Source: an uncultured Clostridium sp.
GTDB taxonomy: Bacteria > Bacillota > Clostridia > Clostridiales > Clostridiaceae
Direction of reading: 5' to 3'
Assembly: GCF_947039605.1 (NCBI RefSeq)
Contig: NZ_CAMQZG010000006.1
Coordinates: 30,717-94,716, forward strand
Length of the DNA: 64,000 nucleotides
A model generated the notes under the pieces. That model was not told the origin of the DNA, did not search any database, and saw only the letters and a list, made by a program, of their open reading frames with translations. The position numbers and the translations under genes are program-made. Within the stretch, counting starts at the first letter, position 1. Each line of letters begins with the position of its first letter. Positions 1 through 8,016 of this stretch are shown piece by piece.

Positions 1-1959
1 CAAGCAATGCAAGGTGTTGTATATAACTTAAATACTATGCACAGTAGGGCAGGTCAAATGTGGGCCGTTTAAAAGCGATACCGTTAGAGCTTTTAAATTA
101 TTAATGGGGAAAATCGGTGAAGTCTAAGTAGTAAAATATATGATAATACCGAGACTGCTATAAGCAAATAGTGGTTGTAACGCATAGGAAGTGAGCGATT
201 AAGCTAGCAAAAATCTTCCCAAGAGTCTCCGTCACCTTACGGATTTTATAAGGTGAATATGTATGCTGAACTTTAGAGAAATCTAAAGAAGTAGAGGATA
301 AAAAGCCACTACGATAACAAAATGTCACAAGTTCCATTTAGTTCATTGAACTTAGGAATTCCAAAAAATGAGGATGCTGCATTAGTATGTGAAATATTCT
401 TAGAAGAATATGAAAAAGGTTTAGGAAAGGCTGAACAGCCAATATTCCCTTAAGATAATGTAGGGGCTTATATTAGTAATGATATAAGAAAATGTAGTGA
501 ACGTTCAGAGAACGGTGTGTAATTGACGGTTTAGTTATGTGAGTAAATGGACATTTAACAATTATGCTAACAGGGGAAGTCTAAGGGTAAAAAGTTTATC
601 TATGATAATCCTGTGCCATTTCAAAATATTTTGATAAATTTTGAAGTGGTCTAACGACTATCCAATGAAGATGTTGCGAGGCATCAATAGGAGTACGGCC
701 AATCGTATTGGTGGGTGAGAACCCCTTAAATGGAAGCGCTACACATCCTAGAAAGTAGGATGATGATATAGTCTACTCCCCTAATAAATATCGGGAAACC
801 GAGGGTACGAAGGAATATTATCTTTAGAGTAAAAGAAGGGGTTAATAGGGAAAATAATGATCCATATCATTATTTATTCAAGTTAGCTTGTAGAGTTGCG
901 GCTAAAAGAATGAATCCAACATTTATGAATATAGATGCTGATTTTAATAAAGAATATTATGATAAAGGATATATGCCAGCTACAATGGGATGTAGAACTT
1001 ATCTTATGAGTAATAGAAATGGTGAGCCAGGATGTAAAGGTAGGGGGAACATAGCACCTACTACAATCAACTTACCTAGAATCGGAATATTTGCAAAGCA
1101 TGATGTAAATAAATTCTTTGAGCTTCTTGATGCAAAACTTGAGATAGCTAAAGAGTCACTTTTACACAGATATTCAATTCTTAAGAAATTAAGAGTTAAA
1201 GACCTTCCATTTGTTGCAGGTCAAGGTTTAATGAAGGGTTCAGAAGGTTTAGGACCTGATGACTCAATTGAGGCAATACTTCAACAAGGAAGTTATGGAA
1301 TTGGTTTTCTTGGCCTAGCAGAGGCATTAATTGCCTTAACAGGAAAACATCATGGAGAAGATGAAGCTTCAAGAGAACTTGGAGAAAGAATCATAACTCA
1401 CATGAGAAAATATACTGATAAAATATCTGAAGAAACAAATCTTAACTGGTCTTGTTATGCAACTCCAGCAGAGGGTCTTTCAGGTAAGTTTATTAAGAAT
1501 GACCAAAAAGTATTTGGTATTATAAAGGGTGTTACAGATAAGGAATATTACACAAATAGTTATCATGTTCCTGTTTATTGTCCAATATCAATTACTAAAA
1601 AGGTAGCTGTAGAAGCTCCTTATCACAAGCTTTGTAATGGTGGTCACATAAGTTATCTTGAAGTGGATGATTGTCCAACTCCAGAAACTATTATGGAGAT
1701 TTTAAGATATGCTTATACAAAAACTAATATAAGTTATCTTGGTATCAACTTCCACATTAGATATTGTAAGAATTGTGGAGAGTATTTACACAACAATGAA
1801 AAATCTTGTCCTAAGTGTTCTTCAACAGACATTCAGGGGATTTCAAGAGTTACTGGTTATCTAAGTCTTGATGAAAGATTTGGACCCGGTAAATATGGTG
1901 AGAGAAAAGATAGAGTTTCACATACAGATTCTCATAAAAAAGTTTATAAGAATGTATAA
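1..1959 (+). CDS. nrdD: Anaerobic ribonucleoside-triphosphate reductase, class III (5'-partial, interrupted by two group I introns)
   Basis: This enzyme reduces ribonucleoside triphosphates to deoxy forms anaerobically with a glycyl radical made by NrdG. The coding sequence is a join of 1-54, 325-450 and 814-1959; the gene starts before the window. Joined exons read in frame through HSRAG-SQVPFSS and PIFP-NIIFRVKEG. Visible hallmarks are the MGCRT cysteine (probable active-site thiyl residue), a C-terminal zinc knuckle CxxC-x10-CxxC, and the glycyl-radical motif RVTGYL close to the C terminus. Unspliced reading hits an in-frame TAA within a few codons of position 54, so splicing is required for full-length protein. 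The ATG at 910 is internal, not a start. nrdG is unlinked, at 24142. Confidence 0.95.
55..324 (+). ncRNA. Group I intron 1 in nrdD, no ORF (270 nt)
   Basis: Boundaries come from restoring the NrdD frame: the exon ends in T at 54 and the intron ends in G at 324, as group I splicing requires. Core-like pairings are visible: GAGACT (151-156) with AGTCTC (224-229), a plausible P7; a hairpin 232-256 (P9-like); and CTTTAGA-GAAA-TCTAAAG at 271-288, a stem capped by a GNRA tetraloop. The segment GAAGTCTAAG is shared with intron 2. There is no homing endonuclease, so mobility would need help in trans. Subgroup was not assigned. Confidence 0.82.
451..813 (+). ncRNA. Group I intron 2 in nrdD, no ORF (363 nt)
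   Basis: The intron follows an exon ending in CCCT and ends with G at 813; removing it joins PIFP to NIIFRVKEG in frame. GGGG shortly after the 5' splice site can pair with the exon CCCT to form a short P1 with the expected U-G pair. GACTAT (656-661) pairs with ATAGTC (768-773) as P7, and the hairpin 744-762 just before it fits P8. The GATATAGTC context is typical of bacterial group I cores. No reading frame of useful length lies inside. Confidence is higher than for intron 1 because the P7/P8 region is so canonical. Confidence 0.88.
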
Positions 1960-2031
1960 AAAATTCTAAACTCCACATAATAAGAGTACAATGACAGATT
2001 CAAATTAATTTTTGATTTTGTCTTTATATGG

Positions 2032-2070
2032 GCTACATGGGGACCCAACCATGTAGCTTTTATTTTTTTG
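2032..2070 (+). terminator. Intrinsic terminator of nrdD
   Basis: A perfect 9-bp stem GCTACATGG / CCATGTAGC (2032-2040, 2049-2057) is followed by a T-rich tract. Confidence 0.9.
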
Positions 2071-2124
2071 TTTAAAATTGAAAAAAGAGTGACAAAAGTA
2101 CGAATATAAGTATATATTTTATGG

Positions 2125-2152
2125 TTGATTTATTTTTGAGTTATGATAGAAT
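2125..2152 (+). promoter_or_regulatory. Promoter of the riboswitch-add transcript
   Basis: TTGATT (2125-2130) and TAGAAT (2147-2152) are spaced by 16 nt, placing transcription start just before the adenine aptamer. Confidence 0.55.
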
Positions 2153-2175
2153 AGATAACAATAATAAAAAAACAG

Positions 2176-2300
2176 ATTCGTATAATCCCTATAATATGGC
2201 TAGGGAGTTTCTACCAAGAACCTATAATTCTTGATTACGAAGAAAGAGTCTTTTCACTATTTGTGAGAGGAAGTTTTCTTCGTGAGCAAGGATTTTTTTT
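2176..2300 (+). promoter_or_regulatory. Purine riboswitch, adenine class, predicted ON switch
   Basis: The aptamer (about 2176-2242) has the conserved CGTATAATCC, ATATGGC, GTTTCTACC and TTGATTACG blocks. P1 is TTCGTA/TACGAA. The specificity base in the last junction is T (GATTACG rather than GACTACG), which marks adenine over guanine. Downstream, AATTCTTGATTACGAAGAAA can instead pair with the segment 2275-2293, forming a roughly 20-bp stem with an inner hairpin and eight Ts (2293-2300). Because this terminator consumes the 3' arm of the aptamer, ligand binding should prevent termination, as in pbuE, and turn on the adenosine deaminase gene. Confidence 0.93.
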
Positions 2301-2348
2301 ATAGAAATTTAAGAGATAATGAATCAAATGAAAAGGGGAGACTTAAAA

Positions 2349-3344
2349 ATGATAAGATTTAATGAATTACCAAAAATAGAATTACACTGCCACTTAGATG
2401 GGTGTTTAAGAACAAGAACAGTTATAGAGCTTGCTAAAAAAGAGAATATTAAGCTTGATAGTTTTGATTATGAGAAAGTAGAAGATATGCTAGTTGTACC
2501 TGAATATTGTGCTTCATTAGATGTTTATCTAAGAAGATTTGATTTACCAGGACTTTTAATGCAGAATAAAGAAAATCTAAAAAGAGTAAGCTATGAGTTA
2601 ATTGAAGATGTTAATAGAGAGAATGTTAAGTATATAGAGATTAGATTTGCACCTTTATTCCATGTAGCTGGTGGGCTTTCAGTTAAGGAAGTTATTGAAG
2701 CTATCCTAGAAGGGATGAAACAGGGCGAGAAAGACTTTGGAGTTAAGAGTAATCTTCTAATATGTATTATGAGACATCATGATTTAGAGAGTGGATTTAA
2801 GCTTATAGAAGAGTGCAAAGAATTTGTTGGGAAGGGTGTTGTAGGAATAGACCTTGCTGGTGGAGAACTTGAAGGATTTGCACCTAAATATAAAGAGATG
2901 TTTGATATAGCTAGAGGTTATGGATTTAAGGTTACAGTACATGCTGGGGAAACTGGGTATGCACAAAATGTTATAGATGCTATTGAAGTTCTTGGAGCTG
3001 AAAGAATAGGTCATGCAGTTGCACTTCAAGATAATGAGGAAGCTTATAATCTTGTTAAGGAGAAGGAGATTACTTTAGAGATGTGTCCAAAGAGCAATAT
3101 GGATACAAAGGCAACTACTTCATACAAAATGCATCCAATTAGAAGATTCTTAAATGATGGATTACAAGTAAATTTAAGTTCAGACAATAGAACAGTTTCA
3201 AATATAGATTTAACAACAGAGTGTAAAAACTTAAATGAAGCTGATGAAATTGCTTTTGCAGATTACAAAAAAATGTACCTTAACAGTGTTAGAGGGTCAT
3301 TCTGTGATGATGCTACAAAGGCTTATCTTGAAAGTTTAATATAG
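2349..3344 (+). CDS. add: Adenosine deaminase (adenosine/adenine deaminase family)
   Basis: The product hydrolyses adenosine to inosine and ammonia in purine salvage. The metal-binding HCHLDG motif lies near residues 13-18, HAGETG and GHAV follow in the C-terminal half, and SSDN replaces the usual STDDP-like aspartate motif. Length (331 aa) fits the family. The start is placed at 2349 because GGGGAG at 2335-2340 is 8 nt upstream; an in-frame ATG at 2319 lacks a Shine-Dalgarno. Control by an adenine riboswitch means the gene should be on when adenine is plentiful. That also leaves open adenine rather than adenosine as a substrate. Confidence 0.93.
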   Translation: MIRFNELPKIELHCHLDGCLRTRTVIELAKKENIKLDSFDYEKVEDMLVVPEYCASLDVYLRRFDLPGLLMQNKENLKRVSYELIEDVNRENVKYIEIRFAPLFHVAGGLSVKEVIEAILEGMKQGEKDFGVKSNLLICIMRHHDLESGFKLIEECKEFVGKGVVGIDLAGGELEGFAPKYKEMFDIARGYGFKVTVHAGETGYAQNVIDAIEVLGAERIGHAVALQDNEEAYNLVKEKEITLEMCPKSNMDTKATTSYKMHPIRRFLNDGLQVNLSSDNRTVSNIDLTTECKNLNEADEIAFADYKKMYLNSVRGSFCDDATKAYLESLI

Positions 3345-3391
3345 TAAGTAATTTTAGAACTGCATAGAGATATGTGGTTTTAAATATTATC

Positions 3392-3420
3392 TTTACATTA
3401 TCACTAGTTAGTGATAAAAT
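3392..3420 (+). promoter_or_regulatory. marR promoter with a palindromic operator in its spacer
   Basis: TTTACA (3392-3397), a 17-nt spacer and TAAAAT (3415-3420) form a good sigma-A promoter. TTATCACTAGTTAGTGATAA (3398-3417), 9 of 10 base pairs symmetric, fills the spacer and overlaps the -10. The same half-sites recur before the pirin gene, so this is very likely the autoregulatory MarR operator. Expected transcription start is at or next to the A of the marR start codon (3427). Confidence 0.8.
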
Positions 3421-3426
3421 AAATTT

Positions 3427-3864
3427 ATGGATAAGAATAAACTTGATATAAAAAAAGATATTATTTCACTGGGGGCTTTAGTAGCACTTAAAAGAGCTAA
3501 TAATTTATTAGAAAAAAATGAAATACCTATTAAAAAGGAAACAGGGTTAACGATGGGGCAATTTGCTGTCTTAGAAATATTATATAGCAAAGGTGATTTA
3601 GTTATTGCTGAGATAATAGAAGGAGTTTTATCAACATCAGGAAATATAACAGTTGTTATTAAAAATCTTAAAAGAGATGGTTATATTATACAAATTGCTA
3701 ATCCAAATGATAAGAGATCTTCATTAATTTCTTTAACTAATAAGGGAATAGAAATTATAGAAAGAATATTACCAAAACATTTTGAAAATATTACAAATAG
3801 TTTTTCGGAATTAACTCGTGATGAAAAAAATTTTTTAATAAAATTATTAAGAAAAATAAAATAA
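3427..3864 (+). CDS. MarR-family transcriptional regulator
   Basis: A 145-aa winged-helix regulator. The recognition region SGNITVVIKNLKRDGYI and the wing NPNDKRSSLISLTNKG are typical of MarR proteins, which bind palindromes as dimers and release them on binding phenolic or oxidant ligands. It precedes a pirin gene, and both promoters carry the same palindrome, so it very probably represses itself and pirin. No Shine-Dalgarno precedes the ATG, and the predicted transcription start coincides with it, pointing to a leaderless or near-leaderless mRNA. The inducer cannot be read from the sequence; quinones or other electrophiles are a guess from known pirin regulators. Confidence 0.9.
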   Translation: MDKNKLDIKKDIISLGALVALKRANNLLEKNEIPIKKETGLTMGQFAVLEILYSKGDLVIAEIIEGVLSTSGNITVVIKNLKRDGYIIQIANPNDKRSSLISLTNKGIEIIERILPKHFENITNSFSELTRDEKNFLIKLLRKIK

Positions 3865-3875
3865 AATTTTATTTT

Positions 3876-3905
3876 TTAACAACTTATCACTAATTAGTGA
3901 TAAGT
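3876..3905 (+). promoter_or_regulatory. Pirin promoter with perfect MarR palindrome
   Basis: A perfect 24-bp palindrome at 3882-3905 (arm ACTTATCACTAA) matches the half-sites in the marR promoter. Possible promoter: TTAACA (3876-3881), 17 nt, GATAAG (3899-3904), so the palindrome fills the spacer and -10 and repression would be by occlusion. Confidence 0.78.
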
Positions 3906-3917
3906 GAAGGAGGAGAA

Positions 3918-4622
3918 ATGATAAATAAAAAAGATAATAACAGTATGGGAAAAAGAGATATAGGGTGGTTAAAATCAACACATCATTTTTCATTTGCAGA
4001 TTATTTTTCAGCAAAAAATATGAATTATGGGGTTTTAAGAGTATTAACAGATGGTATTATAAAGCCTAATAATGGTTTTCCATCACATCCACATCAAGAT
4101 ATGGAAGTAATAACTTATGTTATTGATGGGGGAGTAGTTCATAGAGATAGTAAAGGGAATGAACATATTCTAGAAAAAGGAGGAGTTCAGGCTATAACAG
4201 CTGGCACAGGAGTTTATCATAGCGAATATAATGAATTTAACAAGGATTTTCGAGCCTTACAAATCTGGATATATCCAGATAAGCACAATTATAAACCTAG
4301 CTATGAGGCTTATCAATATCCTTGGAGTGATAGAGAAAATAAATGGCTTCATGTACTTTCAGCTAAAGATGGGACTGCATTGACAAAAATAAATCAGGAT
4401 GTAAATATGTATGCATTGAGCCTTGATGCAAAGAAAGAAATAAATTTTTCAATTGAAAAAAATAGACAAGTTTATTTAGTACAAATAGAAGGAAGTTCAT
4501 TAATTAATGGAGTTGTTTTTAATAATGGTGATGCTTTAGAGGGAAGTGAGGATGTATTAGAAATAGTTGCTAGTGAAAAATCTCATATTCTTTTAATAGA
4601 AATGAAAAAGTCAATAAATTAA
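3918..4622 (+). CDS. Pirin family protein
   Basis: A bicupin metalloprotein of 234 aa. The N-terminal cupin has the metal ligands in SHPHQDMEVITYV and a later GVYHSEYNE, matching the His-His-His-Glu set of pirins. Family members include quercetin 2,3-dioxygenases and redox-sensing proteins; a substrate cannot be inferred here. The start at 3918 has AAGGAGG just upstream, while the in-frame GTG at 3897 lies inside the operator. The gene stands alone after the MarR regulator that probably controls it. Confidence 0.9.
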   Translation: MINKKDNNSMGKRDIGWLKSTHHFSFADYFSAKNMNYGVLRVLTDGIIKPNNGFPSHPHQDMEVITYVIDGGVVHRDSKGNEHILEKGGVQAITAGTGVYHSEYNEFNKDFRALQIWIYPDKHNYKPSYEAYQYPWSDRENKWLHVLSAKDGTALTKINQDVNMYALSLDAKKEINFSIEKNRQVYLVQIEGSSLINGVVFNNGDALEGSEDVLEIVASEKSHILLIEMKKSIN

Positions 4623-4706
4623 ACAAATTTCTTAAGGTTTTGTAGATTTATTCTATAGAATCTTTTTTTGTAAATTTGTGGTAATATTGTTTTAAGAGGT
4701 GAATTT

Positions 4707-5816
4707 ATGGGTATTATAGGGAATTTTGGGATTGTACAACTTATGATAATAGTGGTAGTAGTTTACATAATTATTAATAGTATTTTTATCAAGAAAAGCA
4801 GGGAATTTAATATATCAAGAGAGTTTGTAAAGTTTATGTTTCTTGTATATTTCTTTGGAGTTTTAGCATATACAGCAGGAGGGTTTTATATAGACTTACG
4901 ACCAGATAGAATGACTTTAAGTTCTATTAATTTCATTCCAATAGTTGAAACTATAAAGATGTTTACTGGGGAAAATTTAAATAATGCACTTCATCAAGTG
5001 ATTGGGAACTTTATAATGTTTATTCCTCTTGGAATGTTTTTACCTGTTTTATATAAAGGGTGTAATAAGATTTTAAAGATAGCTGGAATTTCATTTATGT
5101 GTACTTTTATTATTGAGTTTAATCAATGGATTGGTGGCAGAGGGGCAGATGTAGATGATTTGATTATTAATACTTTAGGTGGAATTACGGGATATTTAAT
5201 TTATAAGCTTTTAGAGAATATAGTTAAGAAAGTAAAGTTATTTAAGGTGATATTAGAGAGTAGTTCTAGTGAGAAATCTGCTGTTAAAGGGGTTTTAATA
5301 GTTGCTATACCTGTGTATTTATTTATTCATGGGAGTTATCATATATCTAATTATTTGGATATAAAATATAATTCAGTTGATATGAGCAATATAAGTAGTG
5401 TTTTTGAGGAAAGAGGTAGAGAAGTTATTGCAACTAAAAATATAGAGCAAGATATAATATGTATGACTAAAGATGATGATAGTGGTTATTATTCAACTCA
5501 TTATTATAAGAAGGGGGAGCATTATTTTGAGGCTATGGAGTCTAAGATAAATGATACTTCTGATATAACTAATTATTTATATAATGAGGAAGGTGACTTT
5601 ATAACTTCTGATAGTTATTCATGGAATGAAAGTAATCAGATAGAGGTTATTAACGCTTATATTAAAATACCTGTGGGTAAAAGTGCAGTCTTTTATAATG
5701 GGGATAAAAAGGTAAGTGTAAAAGCTAGTAAAGAAATTTCTTATGAGGATGTTAATGTACTTGATTTAGGTTTGAATTCTGAGGAAATAGATAAAATAAA
5801 AGTTAGAATAGAATAA
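4707..5816 (+). CDS. VanZ-family membrane protein with C-terminal extension
   Basis: The first ~180 residues are a VanZ domain: several hydrophobic helices, the signature NFIMFIPLGMFLP and the EFNQW-GRGADVDDLIINTLGG block. VanZ proteins of glycopeptide resistance lower teicoplanin susceptibility, but most chromosomal members have unknown roles. Another hydrophobic helix near residues 195-210 leads into a ~160-residue polar tail, predicted outside the membrane, with no recognised domain. The protein (369 aa) is about twice the length of a minimal VanZ. GAGGTG lies just before the ATG. Confidence 0.85.
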   Translation: MGIIGNFGIVQLMIIVVVVYIIINSIFIKKSREFNISREFVKFMFLVYFFGVLAYTAGGFYIDLRPDRMTLSSINFIPIVETIKMFTGENLNNALHQVIGNFIMFIPLGMFLPVLYKGCNKILKIAGISFMCTFIIEFNQWIGGRGADVDDLIINTLGGITGYLIYKLLENIVKKVKLFKVILESSSSEKSAVKGVLIVAIPVYLFIHGSYHISNYLDIKYNSVDMSNISSVFEERGREVIATKNIEQDIICMTKDDDSGYYSTHYYKKGEHYFEAMESKINDTSDITNYLYNEEGDFITSDSYSWNESNQIEVINAYIKIPVGKSAVFYNGDKKVSVKASKEISYEDVNVLDLGLNSEEIDKIKVRIE

Positions 5817-5820
5817 TAGA

Positions 5821-5860
5821 AAAAAGCTTGTGTGGTGGAAGCCACACAAGCTTTTTTTCT
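5821..5860. terminator. Bidirectional terminator between vanZ-like and the 101-aa gene
   Basis: AAAAAGCTTGTGTGG / CCACACAAGCTTTTT (5821-5835, 5842-5856) is symmetric, with A-runs and T-runs on both sides, and separates two convergent genes. Confidence 0.9.
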
Positions 5861-5868
5861 ATAAGTAT

Positions 5869-6174
5869 TTAATCTTGATTAGCAAGATTATTATAAAGTA
5901 GATTAGTAAGAATACAGTATATGATAAATCCTAAGATACCTAAGTAACCATATAAAAATAGTGTAAGTCCTACAAATTCAGTTATATAAAAAATGATTTT
6001 TTTCTTGATTAGTTTATGTGCAAAAAAATTAAAAAATAGTAGTGTGATTATTCCTATAATAAGTGGAACTAAAACATGAATATGTGAAAATAGTCCTTTG
6101 CAAATTATAAGAAAAAGCATACCAGTAATAAGGAGTGAAAAATCTATAAATCGTATTTTTACTTTTGTATCCAT
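5869..6174 (-). CDS. Small membrane protein with N-x-FAH-x-L motif (copy 1)
   Basis: A 101-aa protein with three or four hydrophobic helices and no recognised domain. It shares a central NFFAHKLIKKKI stretch and the helix layout with the 111-aa protein at 10127 (NHFAHDLLGKRI), so the two are probably paralogues. They flank the two-component/ABC transporter module on either side. It lies directly downstream of the histidine kinase on the same strand, probably as one operon, with AAAGAGGG before the start. It is too short for AgrB and lacks its catalytic His/Cys. A role in sensing, immunity or kinase control is inference from position only. Confidence 0.8.
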   Translation of the reverse strand: MDTKVKIRFIDFSLLITGMLFLIICKGLFSHIHVLVPLIIGIITLLFFNFFAHKLIKKKIIFYITEFVGLTLFLYGYLGILGFIIYCILTNLLYNNLANQD

Positions 6175-6253
6175 AGTAGCCCTCTTTAAAACTTTCTATA
6201 CTAATATTGTATTTTGAAGAGGTGTTAAATGTTCTATTATTAAGTTTTTACTA

Positions 6254-7180
6254 TCATTTTTTGAAGGTTATTTTTTGTGTGAATATAAAGTTTTCGGCCT
6301 GTGTATCTAGTGAGATTTTTTTATCTTCTGAGATAATAGATTTAACAATATAAAGCCCAAGACCTCTGTTAGTTCCTTTGCTTGAATAGCCTTTTCTAAA
6401 GATTTTTTGTAGGTTAATGTTTTCAGTTTCTGTGCTGTTTCTTATTATTATAGTGCTTGAATTTTCTTCTGTTATGATTGCAAATTCAAATCTTTTTTCT
6501 TTTGATTTATCTGCTGCTTCTATAGCGTTATCTAATAGTATTCCTATGATTTTACAAAGCATAATTTTATCAAGATGTGCAAGGCCAGTTTTGTCTGCAA
6601 TATCTATAAATACATCTATTCCTTTTTGTTGTGCTTGGATTAGTTTAACTGCTACAAGTCCTTTTAGTTCTTCTTCTTTTATGTTTTTTAGTAGTCCTAT
6701 TTTGTGATTGTTATTTTTGATTTGAGATGATAAAGGGACTATATTTTCTGAAAAATATGATTTTAAATCAGTTACATTTTCTTCTTCTATATAGTACGAA
6801 AGTGTTGAGATTATATTCATATAGTCATGCTTAAAAACTCTCATATCATCATAGATTTTTTCAAGGTTATCAGTGTACATTTTTAGGTCATCTAAAGCTT
6901 TTTGATTACTTTGAGTTTGTCTTTCTGAAACTATATATTTTATAAGTATTATTACAAGGAATGTGAAAATTCCAAGGAAAATACAAAGTTCAATTAGTAT
7001 ATCACTAGAGTTTGTTTTAGTACTGTATTTTTCTAGTATGAAGAAGAATATAGTTGCAATTATAAAGAGAAGAAATAAACCAAGATAGTTAAATTCTTTT
7101 ATGGATAAATCTTTATTTTTAAGTAGAGAAACAGCATACATAGCCGATAGTATAAATAAAGTAATTAGGAATAAAAGCAT
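6254..7180 (-). CDS. Sensor histidine kinase, HPK10/AgrC-like (GHKL type)
   Basis: Three hydrophobic helices in the first ~85 residues, a coiled linker, the phosphoacceptor box RVFKHDYMNI, then a GHKL ATPase with DNAIEA (N box) and RGLGLYIVKS (G box). This layout is that of peptide- or antibiotic-sensing kinases paired with LytTR regulators, although AgrC has six or seven helices, so the sensor here is unusually short. The cognate regulator is divergent at 7267, not in the same operon. AAAGGAG precedes the ATG. Confidence 0.92.
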   Translation of the reverse strand: MLLFLITLFILSAMYAVSLLKNKDLSIKEFNYLGLFLLFIIATIFFFILEKYSTKTNSSDILIELCIFLGIFTFLVIILIKYIVSERQTQSNQKALDDLKMYTDNLEKIYDDMRVFKHDYMNIISTLSYYIEEENVTDLKSYFSENIVPLSSQIKNNNHKIGLLKNIKEEELKGLVAVKLIQAQQKGIDVFIDIADKTGLAHLDKIMLCKIIGILLDNAIEAADKSKEKRFEFAIITEENSSTIIIRNSTETENINLQKIFRKGYSSKGTNRGLGLYIVKSIISEDKKISLDTQAENFIFTQKITFKK

Positions 7181-7224
7181 AGGAAATCTCCTTTTTTTAT
7201 AGTATTATGTATATAAATATTATT

Positions 7225-7250
7225 CCATTTAATGGGATTTAAGTAAATGG
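7225..7250. repeat. Inverted repeat between kinase and regulator genes
   Basis: CCATTTA (7225-7231) and TAAATGG (7244-7250) face each other over a 12-nt gap in the short divergent region, just before the regulator's ribosome-binding site. It may be an operator; no function is shown. Confidence 0.4.
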
Positions 7251-7266
7251 GTTGGGGGTTATAATT

Positions 7267-7995
7267 TTGTTAAATATTTTTATTTGTGAAGATGATAAAG
7301 TTCAATTAAATAGAGTGAAAAAGATAGTTGAAGATTTTATTTTAATTGAGGAACTTGATTTTAAACTTGTACTTGCAACAGAGAATCCATATAAAGTTTT
7401 AGATGAAATTGATAACTCGAAGAATAGTGGAATCTACTTTTTAGATATAGATTTAAGTAGTGATATTAATGGGATGGAACTTGCAAAAAAAATAAGAGAA
7501 AAAGACCCAAGAGGATATATTATTTTTATTACAACACATGGTGAAATGAGTTATCTTACTTTTACGTATAAAGTTGAGGCTATGGATTTTATAGTAAAGG
7601 ATATGTGTGATGATTTAGCTGATAGAGTTAAAAGTTGTATTATTGATGCACAAAGTAAACATACAAGTCTTGGTGTGGATAAAAAAATGTTTAGTATTGA
7701 GGTTGATAATAAAATAATAGCAATTGAGCAGGATAAAATATTATTCTTTGAAACATCTGAAAAAGTCCACAAGCTAAAACTTTATACAAGCAATAGAGTA
7801 ATAGAGTTTTATGGACAAATGAGAGAGATTGAGGAGCAAGTTGATGATAATTTTATAAGAATTCATAGGTCATATTTGATTAATAAAAACTATATAGAGG
7901 TAGTTGATAAATCTAAGATGATTGTTGTTTTAGAGGGAGATTATGAAACTTTAATATCTAGTAGAAAAATTAAATTGTTAAAAGGACTATATTAA
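7267..7995 (+). CDS. LytTR-family response regulator (AgrA/VirR type)
   Basis: An N-terminal receiver domain (acidic pair in CEDD, phosphoacceptor in FLDID, later a lysine in VKD) is followed from about residue 135 by a LytTR DNA-binding domain with FIRIHRSYLINKNYI. The family binds pairs of ~9-bp direct repeats about 21 bp apart. The start is placed at TTG 7267, 8 nt after GGGGG at 7254-7258, giving MLNIFICEDD, the usual start of such proteins; the longer frame from 7252 starts inside that Shine-Dalgarno. The kinase is divergent and the transporter genes converge on it. A fitting repeat lies before the 10462 operon. Confidence 0.93.
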   Translation: MLNIFICEDDKVQLNRVKKIVEDFILIEELDFKLVLATENPYKVLDEIDNSKNSGIYFLDIDLSSDINGMELAKKIREKDPRGYIIFITTHGEMSYLTFTYKVEAMDFIVKDMCDDLADRVKSCIIDAQSKHTSLGVDKKMFSIEVDNKIIAIEQDKILFFETSEKVHKLKLYTSNRVIEFYGQMREIEEQVDDNFIRIHRSYLINKNYIEVVDKSKMIVVLEGDYETLISSRKIKLLKGLY

Positions 7996-8016
7996 TTTAT
8001 AGTCCTTGTTTTTTTA
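7982..8016 (+). terminator. Terminator overlapping the regulator stop codon
   Basis: AAGGACTATA / TATAGTCCTT (7982-7991, 7998-8007) has its loop over the TAA stop and is followed by a T-run. Confidence 0.85.

Noticed and set aside
55..324. Group II intron as explanation for intron 1
   Set aside because: It lacks the GUGYG start and AY end, no domain V hairpin is seen, and the frame-restoring boundaries have the T/G pattern of group I.
910..1959. Separate short gene starting at ATG 910
   Set aside because: No Shine-Dalgarno, and the upstream exons continue the NrdD sequence in frame; 910 is an internal methionine.
5869..6174. AgrB-like peptide-processing protein
   Set aside because: It is half the length of AgrB and has neither the catalytic His/Cys pair nor an adjacent AgrD-like peptide gene.
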